From: an uncultured Clostridia bacterium
GTDB lineage: Bacteria; Bacillota; Clostridia; Oscillospirales; Ruminococcaceae
NCBI GenBank assembly: GCA_946567425.1
Contig: CAMNXF010000001.1
Location: 185,719-249,718, forward strand
Length of the DNA stretch: 64,000 nucleotides
Direction of reading: 5' to 3'
This document shows, one piece after another, positions 1 to 8,110 of this stretch (position 1 is the first letter of the stretch; the number at the start of each line of letters is the position of its first letter). The position numbers and the translations under genes are program-made. The notes under the pieces are model-generated. The model made no database searches and had not been told where the DNA came from. It was given only the letters and a program-made list of their open reading frames with translations.

Positions 1-18
1 CACAAACTGTTGACATAA

Positions 19-2301
19 TCACTTTTTCTTTCCGAACAATTTCCCGAAAAATCTCTTTTTCTCGGGTTCTTCCTCAATATTTTGAACGGCTTTGTCCGAG
101 AGCTTTTCCGCTTCTTCCTCGTAGTCGTCGAACATTCCCATTAAGATCGGCTTTGCCTTGAACTCCTCGCCCATATCGTTCAGCAGATACGTGTACGTCC
201 TCGTGGGCATATCTATCTTATAATCCGCAAGGTTATCACATTCGAGAACTTCCCTCAGCTTCTCCGCCATTCTCTCGGGAATTGAAGCGGCGGCGCTCCC
301 GTAATACTCCTCGCACGCGATATTGTACTCCTCGGCGGGATTTCTGCCCGCGACCTGCGTCAGATGTATGCCTTCGCGCAGATACGCTGTGTAGTCGAGA
401 TAGTCGCTCCAGAACTCGTTCAGCAGCGTAGCGAGTATGCAGTTTTGCAGCGTTTGCAGTTCGTCCTCGGGAAATTTTTTCAGCGCCTGTTCATACAGAT
501 CGAACGCGTTTTTCTGCCACATTTCGGAGTTGTAGCTGCCGTCGAGCAGTGAGCATCTCCTCGCGAACGTCGTGTTGCGGTGCTTTTCGCCGATCATGGT
601 GTACTTCATGAGATTAACGCGCTCGTCAAACGTGTTGCCCTCGGAAATGCGCTGAACGCGCTCCGCTTCTTTCAGCAGCGTTTTATCGGTGAGCGCTCCT
701 TCAACTTTTGCGGAGGGATAATGCCGACCCGCGAGCTTTCTCAGCTCGTTTTTCCGCATAATACCGTCGTCGAGCGACGCGAAAAATCTGCTTTCGCCCA
801 CGTCTCCCTGCCGCCCCGCGCGTCCTCGCAGCTGCTTGGTTATCCGCGAGCTTTCGCGCATGGAGGTTGCCAGAACCAACAGTCCGCCGACCCCGACCAC
901 AAAGTCCTTGTCCGCGCTGTCCGTGTTGCCGAGCTTTATGTCGACGCCGCGCCCCGCCATATTCGTTGAAATCGTGACCGCGCCGCGCTTGCCCGCCTTG
1001 GCAATTATCGCGGCTTCCTCGGCGTTGTTTTTCGCGTTGAGTACCTCGCATTTGATGCCGAGCTTGCGCAAATCCTCGGCTATGCTCTCGCTTTCCTCTA
1101 TGCTCTCGCTGCCGACCAAAACGGGTCGTTGGATATCGGCGGCTTCTTTTATCGCCGCGATTATCGCCCTGCGCTTTTCGGCGCTGTCATAGTACAGCTC
1201 AAGCGGCTTGTCGATTCTCGCGCACGGCAGTCTTGTCGGGATAATGTCCGTGAGTATGCCGTAGATTTTTTCAAATTCCTCACGCGCCGCCTCGGCAGTA
1301 CCCGTCATTCCCGCGAGCTTCGGGTACAGTCTCACGAAATATTGGAGCGCAATATTGCCCATAATTCGTCCGCGCGACGTGATCTTTAAACCGTGCTTCG
1401 CCTCGACCGCCGCCTGCAATTCTCCCGGAAACACGCGCCCCGGCGCGGCTCTCCCCGTGAACTCGTCGACAAGCAGTATACTGCCGTCCTTAACGATATA
1501 GTCCTTGTTTTCGGCAAGCTCCGTGCGCGCTTTCAGGCACGCGCATATCTTTGCGAGCAGCTCCGTGCCGTCTGCGGCATAGACATTGCAGCCGAATATC
1601 CCCTCTGCCTTGTCCGCGCCGCTGTCTGTGAGGTAGACATTGCGCGTATCCTCGTCAACAGCAAAATCGTCCTCATCAAAGTCGGCGACCTTATCGTAGA
1701 TCGTCTTTGTATTTCCGCTCTCGCGGACGGCAACGTCGCCCGCGATAACAAGCGGTATTCTTGCTTCGTCGATAAGAATGCTGTCCGCTTCGTCAACTAT
1801 CGCAAAATTCAGCTTTTCGGGGAATACCGTTTCTCCGCTTTCAAAGCAAACGAAGTCGCGCAGATAATCGAACCCCGCTTCTTTCGCGGTAATATACAGC
1901 ACCTGTTTTCGGTACAGCGCCTTGCGTTCCTCGCGGGGAGTGCTTTCGGTGATACAGCCAACCGAAACGCCCATTTCGTCATATATCGGACGCATCCAGT
2001 TGCAGTCGCGCTCGGCAAGATAATCGTTGAACGTAAGAACGTGCACCAAACCGCCGCCCAACGCTTCGTGACATGCCGCAAACACGGCGCAGAGCGTTTT
2101 GCCCTCGCCCGTCTGCATCTGCACCATTCTTCCCTCCGAAAGCGACAACGCCGCCGAAAGCTGCTCGTCGAACGGCGTTATCCCGAGCGTCTTCTCCGCC
2201 GCGAGATAACACCGCGCGAACACCTCTTCAAGCGTATTTCCTCCGCAGTCTCCGCTCAGGGAAAGCGCTTTTATTTTTGAAATTGTTGCTTTTTTATCCA
2301 T
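19..2301 (-). CDS. secA2: SecA-type translocase ATPase, short paralog (SecA2-like)
   Basis: This 760-residue protein is a SecA-family preprotein translocase motor, which pushes unfolded proteins through a membrane channel using ATP. Walker A (QTGEGKT) lies near residue 63, and the Walker B/DEAD-like motif ([13 protein letters not shown]) near 170. The family signatures GMTGTA, STNMAGRGVDIKLG and LRGRAGRQGD follow. A second, 895-residue SecA lies at 59428-62115 and looks like the housekeeping copy, so this shorter and more diverged one is best read as an accessory SecA2. The C-terminus is basic (FFGKLFGKKK) and has no SEC-C zinc motif. The downstream NUDIX and GH130 genes are not Sec partners. 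Any SecY2 or dedicated substrate would lie outside the window. The SecA family call is firm; the SecA2 label is inference from length and from the presence of two copies. Confidence 0.88.
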   Translation of the reverse strand: MDKKATISKIKALSLSGDCGGNTLEEVFARCYLAAEKTLGITPFDEQLSAALSLSEGRMVQMQTGEGKTLCAVFAACHEALGGGLVHVLTFNDYLAERDCNWMRPIYDEMGVSVGCITESTPREERKALYRKQVLYITAKEAGFDYLRDFVCFESGETVFPEKLNFAIVDEADSILIDEARIPLVIAGDVAVRESGNTKTIYDKVADFDEDDFAVDEDTRNVYLTDSGADKAEGIFGCNVYAADGTELLAKICACLKARTELAENKDYIVKDGSILLVDEFTGRAAPGRVFPGELQAAVEAKHGLKITSRGRIMGNIALQYFVRLYPKLAGMTGTAEAAREEFEKIYGILTDIIPTRLPCARIDKPLELYYDSAEKRRAIIAAIKEAADIQRPVLVGSESIEESESIAEDLRKLGIKCEVLNAKNNAEEAAIIAKAGKRGAVTISTNMAGRGVDIKLGNTDSADKDFVVGVGGLLVLATSMRESSRITKQLRGRAGRQGDVGESRFFASLDDGIMRKNELRKLAGRHYPSAKVEGALTDKTLLKEAERVQRISEGNTFDERVNLMKYTMIGEKHRNTTFARRCSLLDGSYNSEMWQKNAFDLYEQALKKFPEDELQTLQNCILATLLNEFWSDYLDYTAYLREGIHLTQVAGRNPAEEYNIACEEYYGSAAASIPERMAEKLREVLECDNLADYKIDMPTRTYTYLLNDMGEEFKAKPILMGMFDDYEEEAEKLSDKAVQNIEEEPEKKRFFGKLFGKKK

Positions 2302-2316
2302 TTAGTCACCGTTTGT

Positions 2317-2847
2317 TCAGCTTGCCGAATTATGCCTTTTTGCGCGCGAGGTCACCGCGTGAAGCTCCGTGCTGCGGTTGTCAAGCCAGCGCGCGACAGT
2401 CCGCGTGGTCTGACCGCAGCGAACCATTTCGCAAAGGCGGTCGAAGCTCACCCATTTCGCGGCGCATACCTCGATCGATTGCAAACGCAGAGCGCCCAGC
2501 GGCACGTCCTTTTCCAGAATATAGAAGTCGCGTAGCATACTGTCGGTGGTAAGCGACCACTCGAGGTCTATTTCGTCCTCGTCCGCCATTATGCCCGTTT
2601 CCTCGAAAAGCTCGCGCACGGCAGCCTCGCGGCTTGTTTCTCCCGCAACGGCACAGCCGCCCGAGCACTCCCATTTTCCTCCGCTCGTCTTTTCGGGAAC
2701 GCGCTGAGTAAGCAGTATCTCGCCGCTGCGGTTTATCGTCATTACCTGCACGACGATATGATATTCTCCGCGCGGTATCGGTGCGCCCCTCATGACTTTT
2801 CTGCCTAACGGCTGCCTGTTGACCGAATAGAGATCGAAAAACTCCAT
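2317..2847 (-). CDS. NUDIX hydrolase
   Basis: This 176-residue protein carries a complete Nudix box, G-x5-E-x7-RE-x2-EE-x-G, around residues 64-86 (ends RELFEETGI), which binds the divalent metal and the pyrophosphate of the substrate. The N-terminal half resembles the IDI/YfcD-like Nudix subgroup (LYSVNRQPLG ... HIVVQVMTINRSGEILLTQR). The substrate cannot be told from sequence. Its ATG overlaps the stop codon of the upstream GH130 gene (TAATG), so the two are translationally coupled, and it ends 15 bases before the secA2-like start. The three genes probably share the promoter at 4079-4107. Family certain, substrate unknown. Confidence 0.9.
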   Translation of the reverse strand: MEFFDLYSVNRQPLGRKVMRGAPIPRGEYHIVVQVMTINRSGEILLTQRVPEKTSGGKWECSGGCAVAGETSREAAVRELFEETGIMADEDEIDLEWSLTTDSMLRDFYILEKDVPLGALRLQSIEVCAAKWVSFDRLCEMVRCGQTTRTVARWLDNRSTELHAVTSRAKRHNSAS

Positions 2848-4034
2848 TATATGCTTTTCGCTCCGTTCTCGAGATTTTTCCGTATAAGCTCGCAGCGCTG
2901 CTTTACGCAGTCTGCGGAGCGGTGCGGATCCTCGGGAGTATTGAACGTGTAGTCCATCAGCTTTTCGATAGTCGTGGAGGCAACGTGAAGTCTGGTGTCA
3001 GAGGATGCGTAATAAATGTAAACGTTATCGTCCTTGACGATACAGCCGTTTGTGAAGCAGACGTTGGAAACGTCGCCCACTCTTTCAATGCCGTGCGGCG
3101 CGATAAACAGACCCGACGGCGACGCGATCAGCTTTGACGGGTCGTTAAGGTCGGTGGCGAATACGTAAATAACGTAGCGCAGTCCCGCCGCTGTATTTCT
3201 CACGCCGTGCGCGATGTGAATCCAGCCCTTGGAGGTCTTTATCGGCACAGCGCCCGCGCCGTTCTTCACCTCGGTGAGCGTATGGTAGATTCTGGGAGAG
3301 ATGACCTTTTCATCGGTGCAGAGCACAGGATTAGTGATGTCCTCGCAAAGCGCGAAGCAAACTCCGCCGCCGCTGCCCGTCTGTATGAAATCGTCCTGCG
3401 GGCGGGTGTAGAACGCGTACTTGCCATCCACGAACTCGGGGTGCAGGCAAACGTTGCGCTGCTGCGGCGACTTGGATATAAGGTTCGGCAAGCGCTCCCA
3501 AGTAACCAGGTCCTTGGTGCGGACAATGCCCGCCTGTGCTACGGCAGCCGACAAATCGTTCGAGGTCGTGTCCTTGCTCTCGGAGCAGAACACGCCGTAG
3601 ATCCAGCCGTCCTCGTGCTGCGTTACACGCATATCATAGACGTTGGTCTCCTCGGGACAGGTGTCGGGGAGCTGCACGGGATAATCGCGGAAACGGAAGC
3701 CCTCTGTGGGCTTGTCGCTCTCGGCTACCGCGAAAAAGCTCTTTCTGTCCGAGCCCTCCACACGCGCTATAAGGCAGTACTTACCGTTAAGGTAAATTGC
3801 GCCCGAGTTCATGACCGCGTTTACTCCCAGACGCTCCTGAAGATTGGGGTTTGTCGAGTAATCGAGGTCGTAGCGCCAGATAACGGGCGCGTGCGCCGCG
3901 GTGAGCACGGGGTTATCGTAGCGGTCGTAGACGCCGTTGTAGAAGTCCGCTTTGGGATTGGGCTTATCGAGCAGATCCTCCTGTTTTTTTATCAGCTCGG
4001 CAAGCTGTGTGTCAAATTGTTCCTTTGTAAACAT
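2847..4034 (-). CDS. GH130 4-O-beta-D-mannosyl-D-glucose phosphorylase
   Basis: This 395-residue protein matches the GH130 subfamily that phosphorolyses beta-1,4-mannosyl-glucose to mannose-1-phosphate and glucose. The N-terminal region ([32 protein letters not shown]) is very close to what I recall of the Ruminococcus albus RaMP1 enzyme. The proposed catalytic Asp lies in NVYDMRV, and [18 protein letters not shown] is the typical phosphate/sugar-binding region. There is no signal peptide, so it acts in the cytoplasm. The partner enzyme, cellobiose 2-epimerase, is at 62177-63346 rather than adjacent as in many mannan loci. A good promoter lies directly upstream. Related GH130 members act on longer mannooligosaccharides, but the N-terminal extension favours the mannosylglucose enzyme. 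Confidence 0.88.
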   Translation of the reverse strand: MFTKEQFDTQLAELIKKQEDLLDKPNPKADFYNGVYDRYDNPVLTAAHAPVIWRYDLDYSTNPNLQERLGVNAVMNSGAIYLNGKYCLIARVEGSDRKSFFAVAESDKPTEGFRFRDYPVQLPDTCPEETNVYDMRVTQHEDGWIYGVFCSESKDTTSNDLSAAVAQAGIVRTKDLVTWERLPNLISKSPQQRNVCLHPEFVDGKYAFYTRPQDDFIQTGSGGGVCFALCEDITNPVLCTDEKVISPRIYHTLTEVKNGAGAVPIKTSKGWIHIAHGVRNTAAGLRYVIYVFATDLNDPSKLIASPSGLFIAPHGIERVGDVSNVCFTNGCIVKDDNVYIYYASSDTRLHVASTTIEKLMDYTFNTPEDPHRSADCVKQRCELIRKNLENGAKSI

Positions 4035-4078
4035 AGATGCTGAATTCCTTTCATACGAAAAAATAATATATCTATTAT

Positions 4079-4107
4079 ATTATAACATATCCGTCTCGGA
4101 ATTTCAA
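4079..4107 (-). promoter_or_regulatory. Promoter of the GH130-NUDIX-secA2 unit
   Basis: Read on the minus strand: -35 TTGAAA (4107-4102), 17-base spacer, -10 TATAAT (4084-4079). It lies 45 bases upstream of the GH130 start and only 2 bases from the divergent promoter at 4110-4138, so the two could compete for polymerase. Confidence 0.7.
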
Positions 4108-4109
4108 GG

Positions 4110-4138
4110 TTGACAAGGTAATTTTTATGAGTTATAAT
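4110..4138 (+). promoter_or_regulatory. Promoter of the zinc-ribbon membrane protein gene
   Basis: Consensus TTGACA (4110-4115), 17-base spacer and TATAAT (4133-4138), 56 bases before the ATG at 4195. It is back to back with the GH130 promoter. Confidence 0.75.
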
Positions 4139-4194
4139 AAAAATATACAACAACGGCTTTTGCGGACTGTCCGTCCGTCTTGCGTGGAGGGCGT

Positions 4195-5082
4195 ATGCTG
4201 ACGAAAAACAAACGTATCTGTCCGTGCTGCGGCAAAACGCTGAAACTTGTTCCTCCCACAAAGGAGCTTTTGCCGAAGCGCACTTTATCGACCACAGGCG
4301 GGCGGGAGTTTTACTTTATCTCAAAAAAGCGGATCTTCAGCTACACGGTATTTCCGAAATCGAACTTTACATATCCCGCGGGATTAGATAAATATTCGCC
4401 CGCGATTATTAAAGAGGATTATTGTTTTATCAACAAAAAATCCACGCGAAAAGATTTTACGGGTATTGCCACCGCCTATAACACCCGAAAAAAGCTCTCA
4501 AGGGACGGACTGTGGCTTTTCTCGTGGGAAATGATATTCCATTGCGACAATTGCGGACAAAAGCTGGCGCTCAATTTTAATCCTTTCACCATATTGAACG
4601 ATTGGTTGTGGCTGCCGCTTATATGCGCCGTTTTTCTGATATTCTTCTGTTTTACGGGATTTTCCGAAGTTTGGGCGGCTGATTCTACCGTAACGTTCGC
4701 TTTGTTTTGCGTATTGTCCGCAATATGTCCGTTATGCGTTGGTTTCTCTTTTGTGGGTTTAGCTTATGCAAGAATTTTTTTAAGCAACTTTGTTCCGACA
4801 AACGAGGTTGACAACCTTATCTATCCACCTACCGACGTGCGGCTGAGCGCTGCGTTCCGCTCTCCGTATCTGCGCGAGGGAAACGTTTTCTCCGTGCGGC
4901 TCGGCGGCGACGATATACACTTATACCTTGTGCGCAAAAACGGCTGCTGCGAATTTTCGATATGCTGCGCGGATAACGAACGAGAGCGGCTGAAACAACG
5001 GCTTTCCGAGTGCTCGGAGCTTGAGCTGACGTTTGAGGGCAAGTGCGTCGGAACGGCGGAAATTCTGGAGGTGATCCCGTGA
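4195..5082 (+). CDS. Zinc-ribbon membrane protein of unknown function
   Basis: I do not recognise a named family. The 295-residue product begins with a CPCCGKTL knuckle and has a second CDNCGQKL knuckle near residue 123, which together could bind one zinc. Two hydrophobic segments follow, around residues 138-160 (WLPLICAVFLIFFCF) and 170-198. The C-terminal 100 residues are soluble and mixed alpha/beta. I chose ATG 4195, which has GGAGG just upstream, over the in-frame TTG at 4180, which would sit inside that ribosome binding site. A 51-codon frame and a HAD gene follow closely, so the three may be cotranscribed. A zinc knuckle next to membrane helices suggests a membrane-anchored sensor or scaffold, but nothing in the sequence fixes a role. 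Confidence 0.75.
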   Translation: MLTKNKRICPCCGKTLKLVPPTKELLPKRTLSTTGGREFYFISKKRIFSYTVFPKSNFTYPAGLDKYSPAIIKEDYCFINKKSTRKDFTGIATAYNTRKKLSRDGLWLFSWEMIFHCDNCGQKLALNFNPFTILNDWLWLPLICAVFLIFFCFTGFSEVWAADSTVTFALFCVLSAICPLCVGFSFVGLAYARIFLSNFVPTNEVDNLIYPPTDVRLSAAFRSPYLREGNVFSVRLGGDDIHLYLVRKNGCCEFSICCADNERERLKQRLSECSELELTFEGKCVGTAEILEVIP

Positions 5083-5104
5083 AAACAACGAAAAAACTAC
5101 CCAA

Positions 5105-5260
5105 ATGGGCGAAAACGGCGAATACACGCATTATTTCGCAGTGTTCGTGCAGTTCAGAAGCGGCGGCGAGAAACTGAAAAGTCCGTACATCACCAAAATC
5201 GAGCCGCTGTATAAAGAGATATTGGCGGATCATGTAAATAAATTTAAGGAGCAATTATGA
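5105..5260 (+). pseudogene. 51-codon frame, possibly a gene remnant with a frameshift
   Basis: The frame from ATG 5105 encodes 51 residues (contains THYFAVFVQFRSGGEKLKSP) and ends in an ATGA overlap with the HAD gene start, which looks like a normal gene end. It lacks a clear ribosome binding site. A different frame opens at GTG 5079, directly at the previous gene's stop, reads about 32 codons (starts with KTTKKLPKWAK) and then stops. The simplest reading is one small gene that begins at 5079 and shifts frame near 5100. The alternative is a genuine 51-residue protein. I do not recognise the family. Confidence 0.35.
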
Positions 5261-5916
5261 AATACAATCCGATTATTTTCGACCTTGACGGAACATTGTT
5301 AAATACTCTCGGCGACCTTGCTGCGGCGGGAAATTACGCTCTGGAACGGTCGGGATTTCCCGCGCACGCCGAGGAGGAATACCGTTACTTTGTCGGCAAC
5401 GGCATTCCCAAGCTTATCGAGCGTATTTGTCCGCCGAACTCCAACACCGAGACGCTGGAGCGTGTACATAAGATATTCAGCGAATATTACGACAAGCACA
5501 AATCCGACCGCACCAAGCCCTACTGCGGCATGACGGAGCTTCTCGCTGAGCTGAAAGCGCGCGGCATTACCGCCGTATGCAACACCAACAAGGACTACGC
5601 GTTCTCGGAGACGCTGCTGCGGTCGTTTTACGGCGATACGCTCGCGGAGATAGTCGGCGCGGGTCTCGGCTATGATACCAAGCCAGACCCTGCGGCGGCG
5701 CTTTATCTCGCGGAAAAGTACGCCGCCGACGGCGCGAGACCGCTCTATGTCGGCGACAGCAGCGTGGATATGCAAACCGCTTTGAACGCGCATATCGACG
5801 GTTGCGGAGTGCTGTGGGGATTTCGCGGCCGCGCGGAGCTGGAGCGGTATTCCCCGACCTATATCGCGGAGAACGCAGGGCAGCTTCGTGAAATAATTCT
5901 CGGAAACAGCGGCTGA
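5257..5916 (+). CDS. HAD hydrolase, phosphoglycolate phosphatase-like
   Basis: This 219-residue protein belongs to the haloacid dehalogenase superfamily. Motif I FDLDGTLLNT at residues 8-17 holds the two catalytic Asp. Motif II is around CNTNKD, motif III is the Lys in KPDPAA, and motif IV is YVGDSSVDM. The helical cap between motifs I and II is of the Gph/PgmB type, so a phosphoglycolate- or sugar-phosphate-like substrate is likely, but specificity cannot be read from sequence. The start overlaps the end of the preceding small frame (ATGA), and AAGGAG at 5247-5252 is a good ribosome binding site. A strong bidirectional hairpin at 5919-5940 follows. Confidence 0.88.
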   Translation: MKYNPIIFDLDGTLLNTLGDLAAAGNYALERSGFPAHAEEEYRYFVGNGIPKLIERICPPNSNTETLERVHKIFSEYYDKHKSDRTKPYCGMTELLAELKARGITAVCNTNKDYAFSETLLRSFYGDTLAEIVGAGLGYDTKPDPAAALYLAEKYAADGARPLYVGDSSVDMQTALNAHIDGCGVLWGFRGRAELERYSPTYIAENAGQLREIILGNSG

Positions 5917-5918
5917 AA

Positions 5919-5940
5919 AACGGGGGCAAAAACCCCCGTT
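5919..5940. terminator. Bidirectional terminator between HAD gene and spoVAE
   Basis: A perfect 8-bp stem AACGGGGG/CCCCCGTT with loop caaaaa. It is flanked by A-rich sequence on the left, which gives a U-run for the minus strand, and T-rich sequence on the right. It serves both converging genes. Confidence 0.85.
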
Positions 5941-5943
5941 TCG

Positions 5944-6315
5944 TTATGCCTCGTTGATCTTCGAGCCGCTCTTGAAAACGAGCGCCGCGATAAGTCCGAA
6001 GAATATCGCCGCGGATATCCCGACAGCCGCCGAGGTAAATCCGCCCATAAATATTCCGATAAAGCCGTTCTGGTCGACAGCCTTGCGTACGCCCTTTGCG
6101 AGCAGGTGTCCGAAGCCCGTAAGCGGCACGGTAGCACCGCCGCCCGCCAGATCGACGATAGGCTGATACCAGCCCAAGCCGCCGAGGACTACTCCCGCCA
6201 CTACGTAAGACGTGAGTATGCGCGCGGGCGTAAGTTTCGTCAGGTCAATCAGCACCTGTCCGATAGCACAAAGCAGACCGCCTATCAGAAACGCCCATAC
6301 ATATTCCATAAACAT
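5944..6315 (-). CDS. spoVAE: Stage V sporulation protein AE
   Basis: This 123-residue integral membrane protein belongs to the SpoVAEb family (YVWAFLIGGLLCAIGQ, LTKLTPARILTSYVVAG, ATVPLTGFGHLLAKGV). With SpoVAC it forms part of the SpoVA channel in the inner spore membrane, which takes up dipicolinic acid during sporulation and releases it at germination. The open frame extends upstream into a GC-rich repeat, but AAGGAGA at 6324-6330 fits ATG 6315 (9-base spacing) better than ATG 6321. The gene is separated from spoVAD by the stem-loop repeat at 6340-6446. In sporulating bacilli this operon is read by the forespore factor sigma G. I could not assign such a promoter with confidence here. Confidence 0.92.
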   Translation of the reverse strand: MFMEYVWAFLIGGLLCAIGQVLIDLTKLTPARILTSYVVAGVVLGGLGWYQPIVDLAGGGATVPLTGFGHLLAKGVRKAVDQNGFIGIFMGGFTSAAVGISAAIFFGLIAALVFKSGSKINEA

Positions 6316-6339
6316 ATCCATATTCTCCTTATCTAAAAA

Positions 6340-6446
6340 GCAAAAGCTCGCACCGTTCGCTTCGCTCACTAGCCGAACAGCATTGCCTACGCTCCGCTCG
6401 CTTTGCTCGCTCCACTGCGGCAATACTGTTCGCTTGCGACTTTTGC
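6340..6446. repeat. GC-rich stem-loop repeat (family B) inside the spoVA operon
   Basis: The outer arms are GCAAAAG (6340-6346) and CTTTTGC (6440-6446). Inner arms at 6375-6387 and 6419-6431 match 12 of 13 positions (GAACAGCATTGCC against the complement of GGCAATACTGTTC). Between them are runs of GCTTCGCTC and GCTCGC. A relative of this sequence sits at 63917-63994, and a similar CGCAAGCGAG-type hairpin occurs at 21124-21175. The repeat separates spoVAD from spoVAE, so it is probably transcribed with the operon. Confidence 0.7.
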
Positions 6447-6503
6447 GCTGCGGCTACGGTTACGCGCTTTTATTTTTGTGCGAATATTGGCGAACCGTGT
6501 TTT

Positions 6504-7508
6504 TTAAGTGTGACTTATTTCCACCGCGTGAGCGATCCCCGGGATCGAGCCGCCCTGCTGCACCATTGTCGGCGACATCAGCGCGCCCGTTGCGACATAC
6601 AATATCCGTTTCAGCTCGCCGCTTTTAACTCTCCCCAGAAAATGCGCGCACATCATCGAAGCCGAGCAGCCGCAGCCCGAGCCGCCCGCGTGAACGTCCT
6701 GCCGCTCCCTGTCGTATATCAGCAGACCGCAGTCCTGATGACGCTCCTTTATCGACACGCCGTCGCGCTGAAACAGCTCGTACAGCATATCGCTGCCGAC
6801 CTGCCCGAGATCGCCCGTTACAATAACGTCATAGCTTTCGGGGTGCGTTCCCGTGTGTTTGAAGTGCCGCGAGATCGTATCATAAGCCGCGCCCGCCATT
6901 GCCGCGCCCATATTGTTCAGGTCGGTTATGCCCATATCCTGTATCTTCCCGACTGTGCCTGCGCGTATATACGGCGGCTTTAACGCCGAGTTGAGTATCG
7001 CCGCGCCCGCCGCCGTAGCCGTCCATTGCGATGTGGGAGTACGCACCCCGCCGTAGTTAAGCGGAAAGCGGAACTGCCTTTCCGCCGACGAGAAGTGCGA
7101 GCTCGTCACTGCCGAGCAGTTGTCGACGTACCCGGCGTTCACCATACACGCCGCAAGCAGCAGGCATTCCGCGAACGTCGAACAAGCGCCGTACACTCCC
7201 AGAAACGGGATATAGAAATCCTTTAACCCGTAGGACGAGCCCGTACACTGATTAAGCAGGTCGCCCGCGAATATCAGATCCATTTTTTCGGGGCAGAGCT
7301 TCGCCTTATCCATGGCGTGTTGGAGCGCCTTTTTCTGTAACTGCGCTTCCGCTTGCTCCCATGTGTCCATATCACCCTTGTTGTCTTGTAATATTTCGTC
7401 AAACTCGTCGCCGTGCGGTCCCTCGCCCTCGACCTTTCCGACTACGGAAGCCCACTCGGATATTGACGCGTTGCTGAATTTAAATGTTTTTCCCTCGCAA
7501 ACCGACAT
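6504..7508 (-). CDS. spoVAD: Stage V sporulation protein AD
   Basis: This 334-residue protein has the thiolase-like fold of SpoVAD (YGACSTFAECLLLAACMV, SAVTSSHFSSAERQFRFP, GGVRTPTSQWTATAAGA). SpoVAD is the soluble SpoVA subunit; it binds dipicolinic acid on the outer face of the inner spore membrane. Length and motif order are normal for the family. It starts 10 bases after the spoVAC stop, with AAGGAGG-like sequence just upstream of ATG 7508. The gap to spoVAE (about 190 bases) is larger than usual because of the inserted stem-loop repeat. Confidence 0.95.
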   Translation of the reverse strand: MSVCEGKTFKFSNASISEWASVVGKVEGEGPHGDEFDEILQDNKGDMDTWEQAEAQLQKKALQHAMDKAKLCPEKMDLIFAGDLLNQCTGSSYGLKDFYIPFLGVYGACSTFAECLLLAACMVNAGYVDNCSAVTSSHFSSAERQFRFPLNYGGVRTPTSQWTATAAGAAILNSALKPPYIRAGTVGKIQDMGITDLNNMGAAMAGAAYDTISRHFKHTGTHPESYDVIVTGDLGQVGSDMLYELFQRDGVSIKERHQDCGLLIYDRERQDVHAGGSGCGCSASMMCAHFLGRVKSGELKRILYVATGALMSPTMVQQGGSIPGIAHAVEISHT

Positions 7509-7518
7509 AATATCCTCC

Positions 7519-7962
7519 TTAAAACAACGTAGTAATATAGTAAATTATTCCGTAGATAATTGACGCGGAAATTCCGTAAACTATTACGGGACCTGCGATA
7601 ATGAACATCTTCGCGCCTAAGCCCAGCACATAGCCCTCGCTCTTGAAGTCCAGCGCGGGAGATACCACCGAGTTCGCAAAGCCCGTTATCGGCACGAGAG
7701 TTCCGGTGCCGGCGTGCTGCGCTATGCGGTCGTAGAGCTTTAAGCCCGTGAGCAGCGCGGACAGGAAAATGAGCGTCATTGAGGTCCACATACCCGAATC
7801 CTCCTGATTAAAGCCGAACGCCTGATACATATTCAGCAGAGCCTCGCCGAGCACACATATACCGCCGCCGATAACGAACGCCAGCGGAATGGTCTTGTAC
7901 ATAGCCGACGGGTGAGAATGCCGCTTGGCAAGCTCGCCGTATTCCTGATTTGATATATTCAT
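7519..7962 (-). CDS. spoVAC: Stage V sporulation protein AC
   Basis: This 147-residue polytopic membrane protein matches SpoVAC (YKTIPLAFVIGGGICVLGEA, GTGTLVPITGFANSVVSPA, EYGELAKRHSHPS near the N-terminus). SpoVAC acts as a mechanosensitive channel in the dipicolinic acid transport complex. I chose ATG 7962 because AAAGGAGC (7971-7977) sits 8 bases upstream; the in-frame TTG at 7980 lies before that site. It is first in the spoVAC-AD-AE order, the minimal set kept in most Clostridia. Its promoter should lie in 7978-8060, which overlaps the region upstream of the divergent GNAT-deaminase gene. Confidence 0.95.
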   Translation of the reverse strand: MNISNQEYGELAKRHSHPSAMYKTIPLAFVIGGGICVLGEALLNMYQAFGFNQEDSGMWTSMTLIFLSALLTGLKLYDRIAQHAGTGTLVPITGFANSVVSPALDFKSEGYVLGLGAKMFIIAGPVIVYGISASIIYGIIYYITTLF

Positions 7963-8064
7963 AAAGGTTGCTCCTTTCAAATTGCGTTATACGTATATTT
8001 TGTTGAAAATTATCGAAAAAATACGATTTGAAATATAGTAAAATTTGTCTTATTGCCACAGAAT

Positions 8065-8093
8065 TTGACAAATCGCCCATATTGTGTTATAAT
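8065..8093 (+). promoter_or_regulatory. Promoter of the GNAT-deaminase gene
   Basis: Consensus TTGACA (8065-8070), 17-base spacer and TATAAT (8088-8093), followed by AGAGGTG as ribosome binding site and ATG at 8111. This is a housekeeping-type promoter. Confidence 0.85.
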
Positions 8094-8110
8094 GGGCAAG
8101 AGGTGATATT

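Noticed and set aside
6316..6423. N-terminal extension of SpoVAE
   Set aside because: The extra residues are encoded by the GC-rich repeat and lie upstream of the ribosome binding site at 6324-6330.
7978..8060. Sigma-G promoter for spoVAC
   Set aside because: Some GTAT and TATAAC-like hexamers exist on the minus strand, but none has both boxes at the right spacing, so I did not list it.
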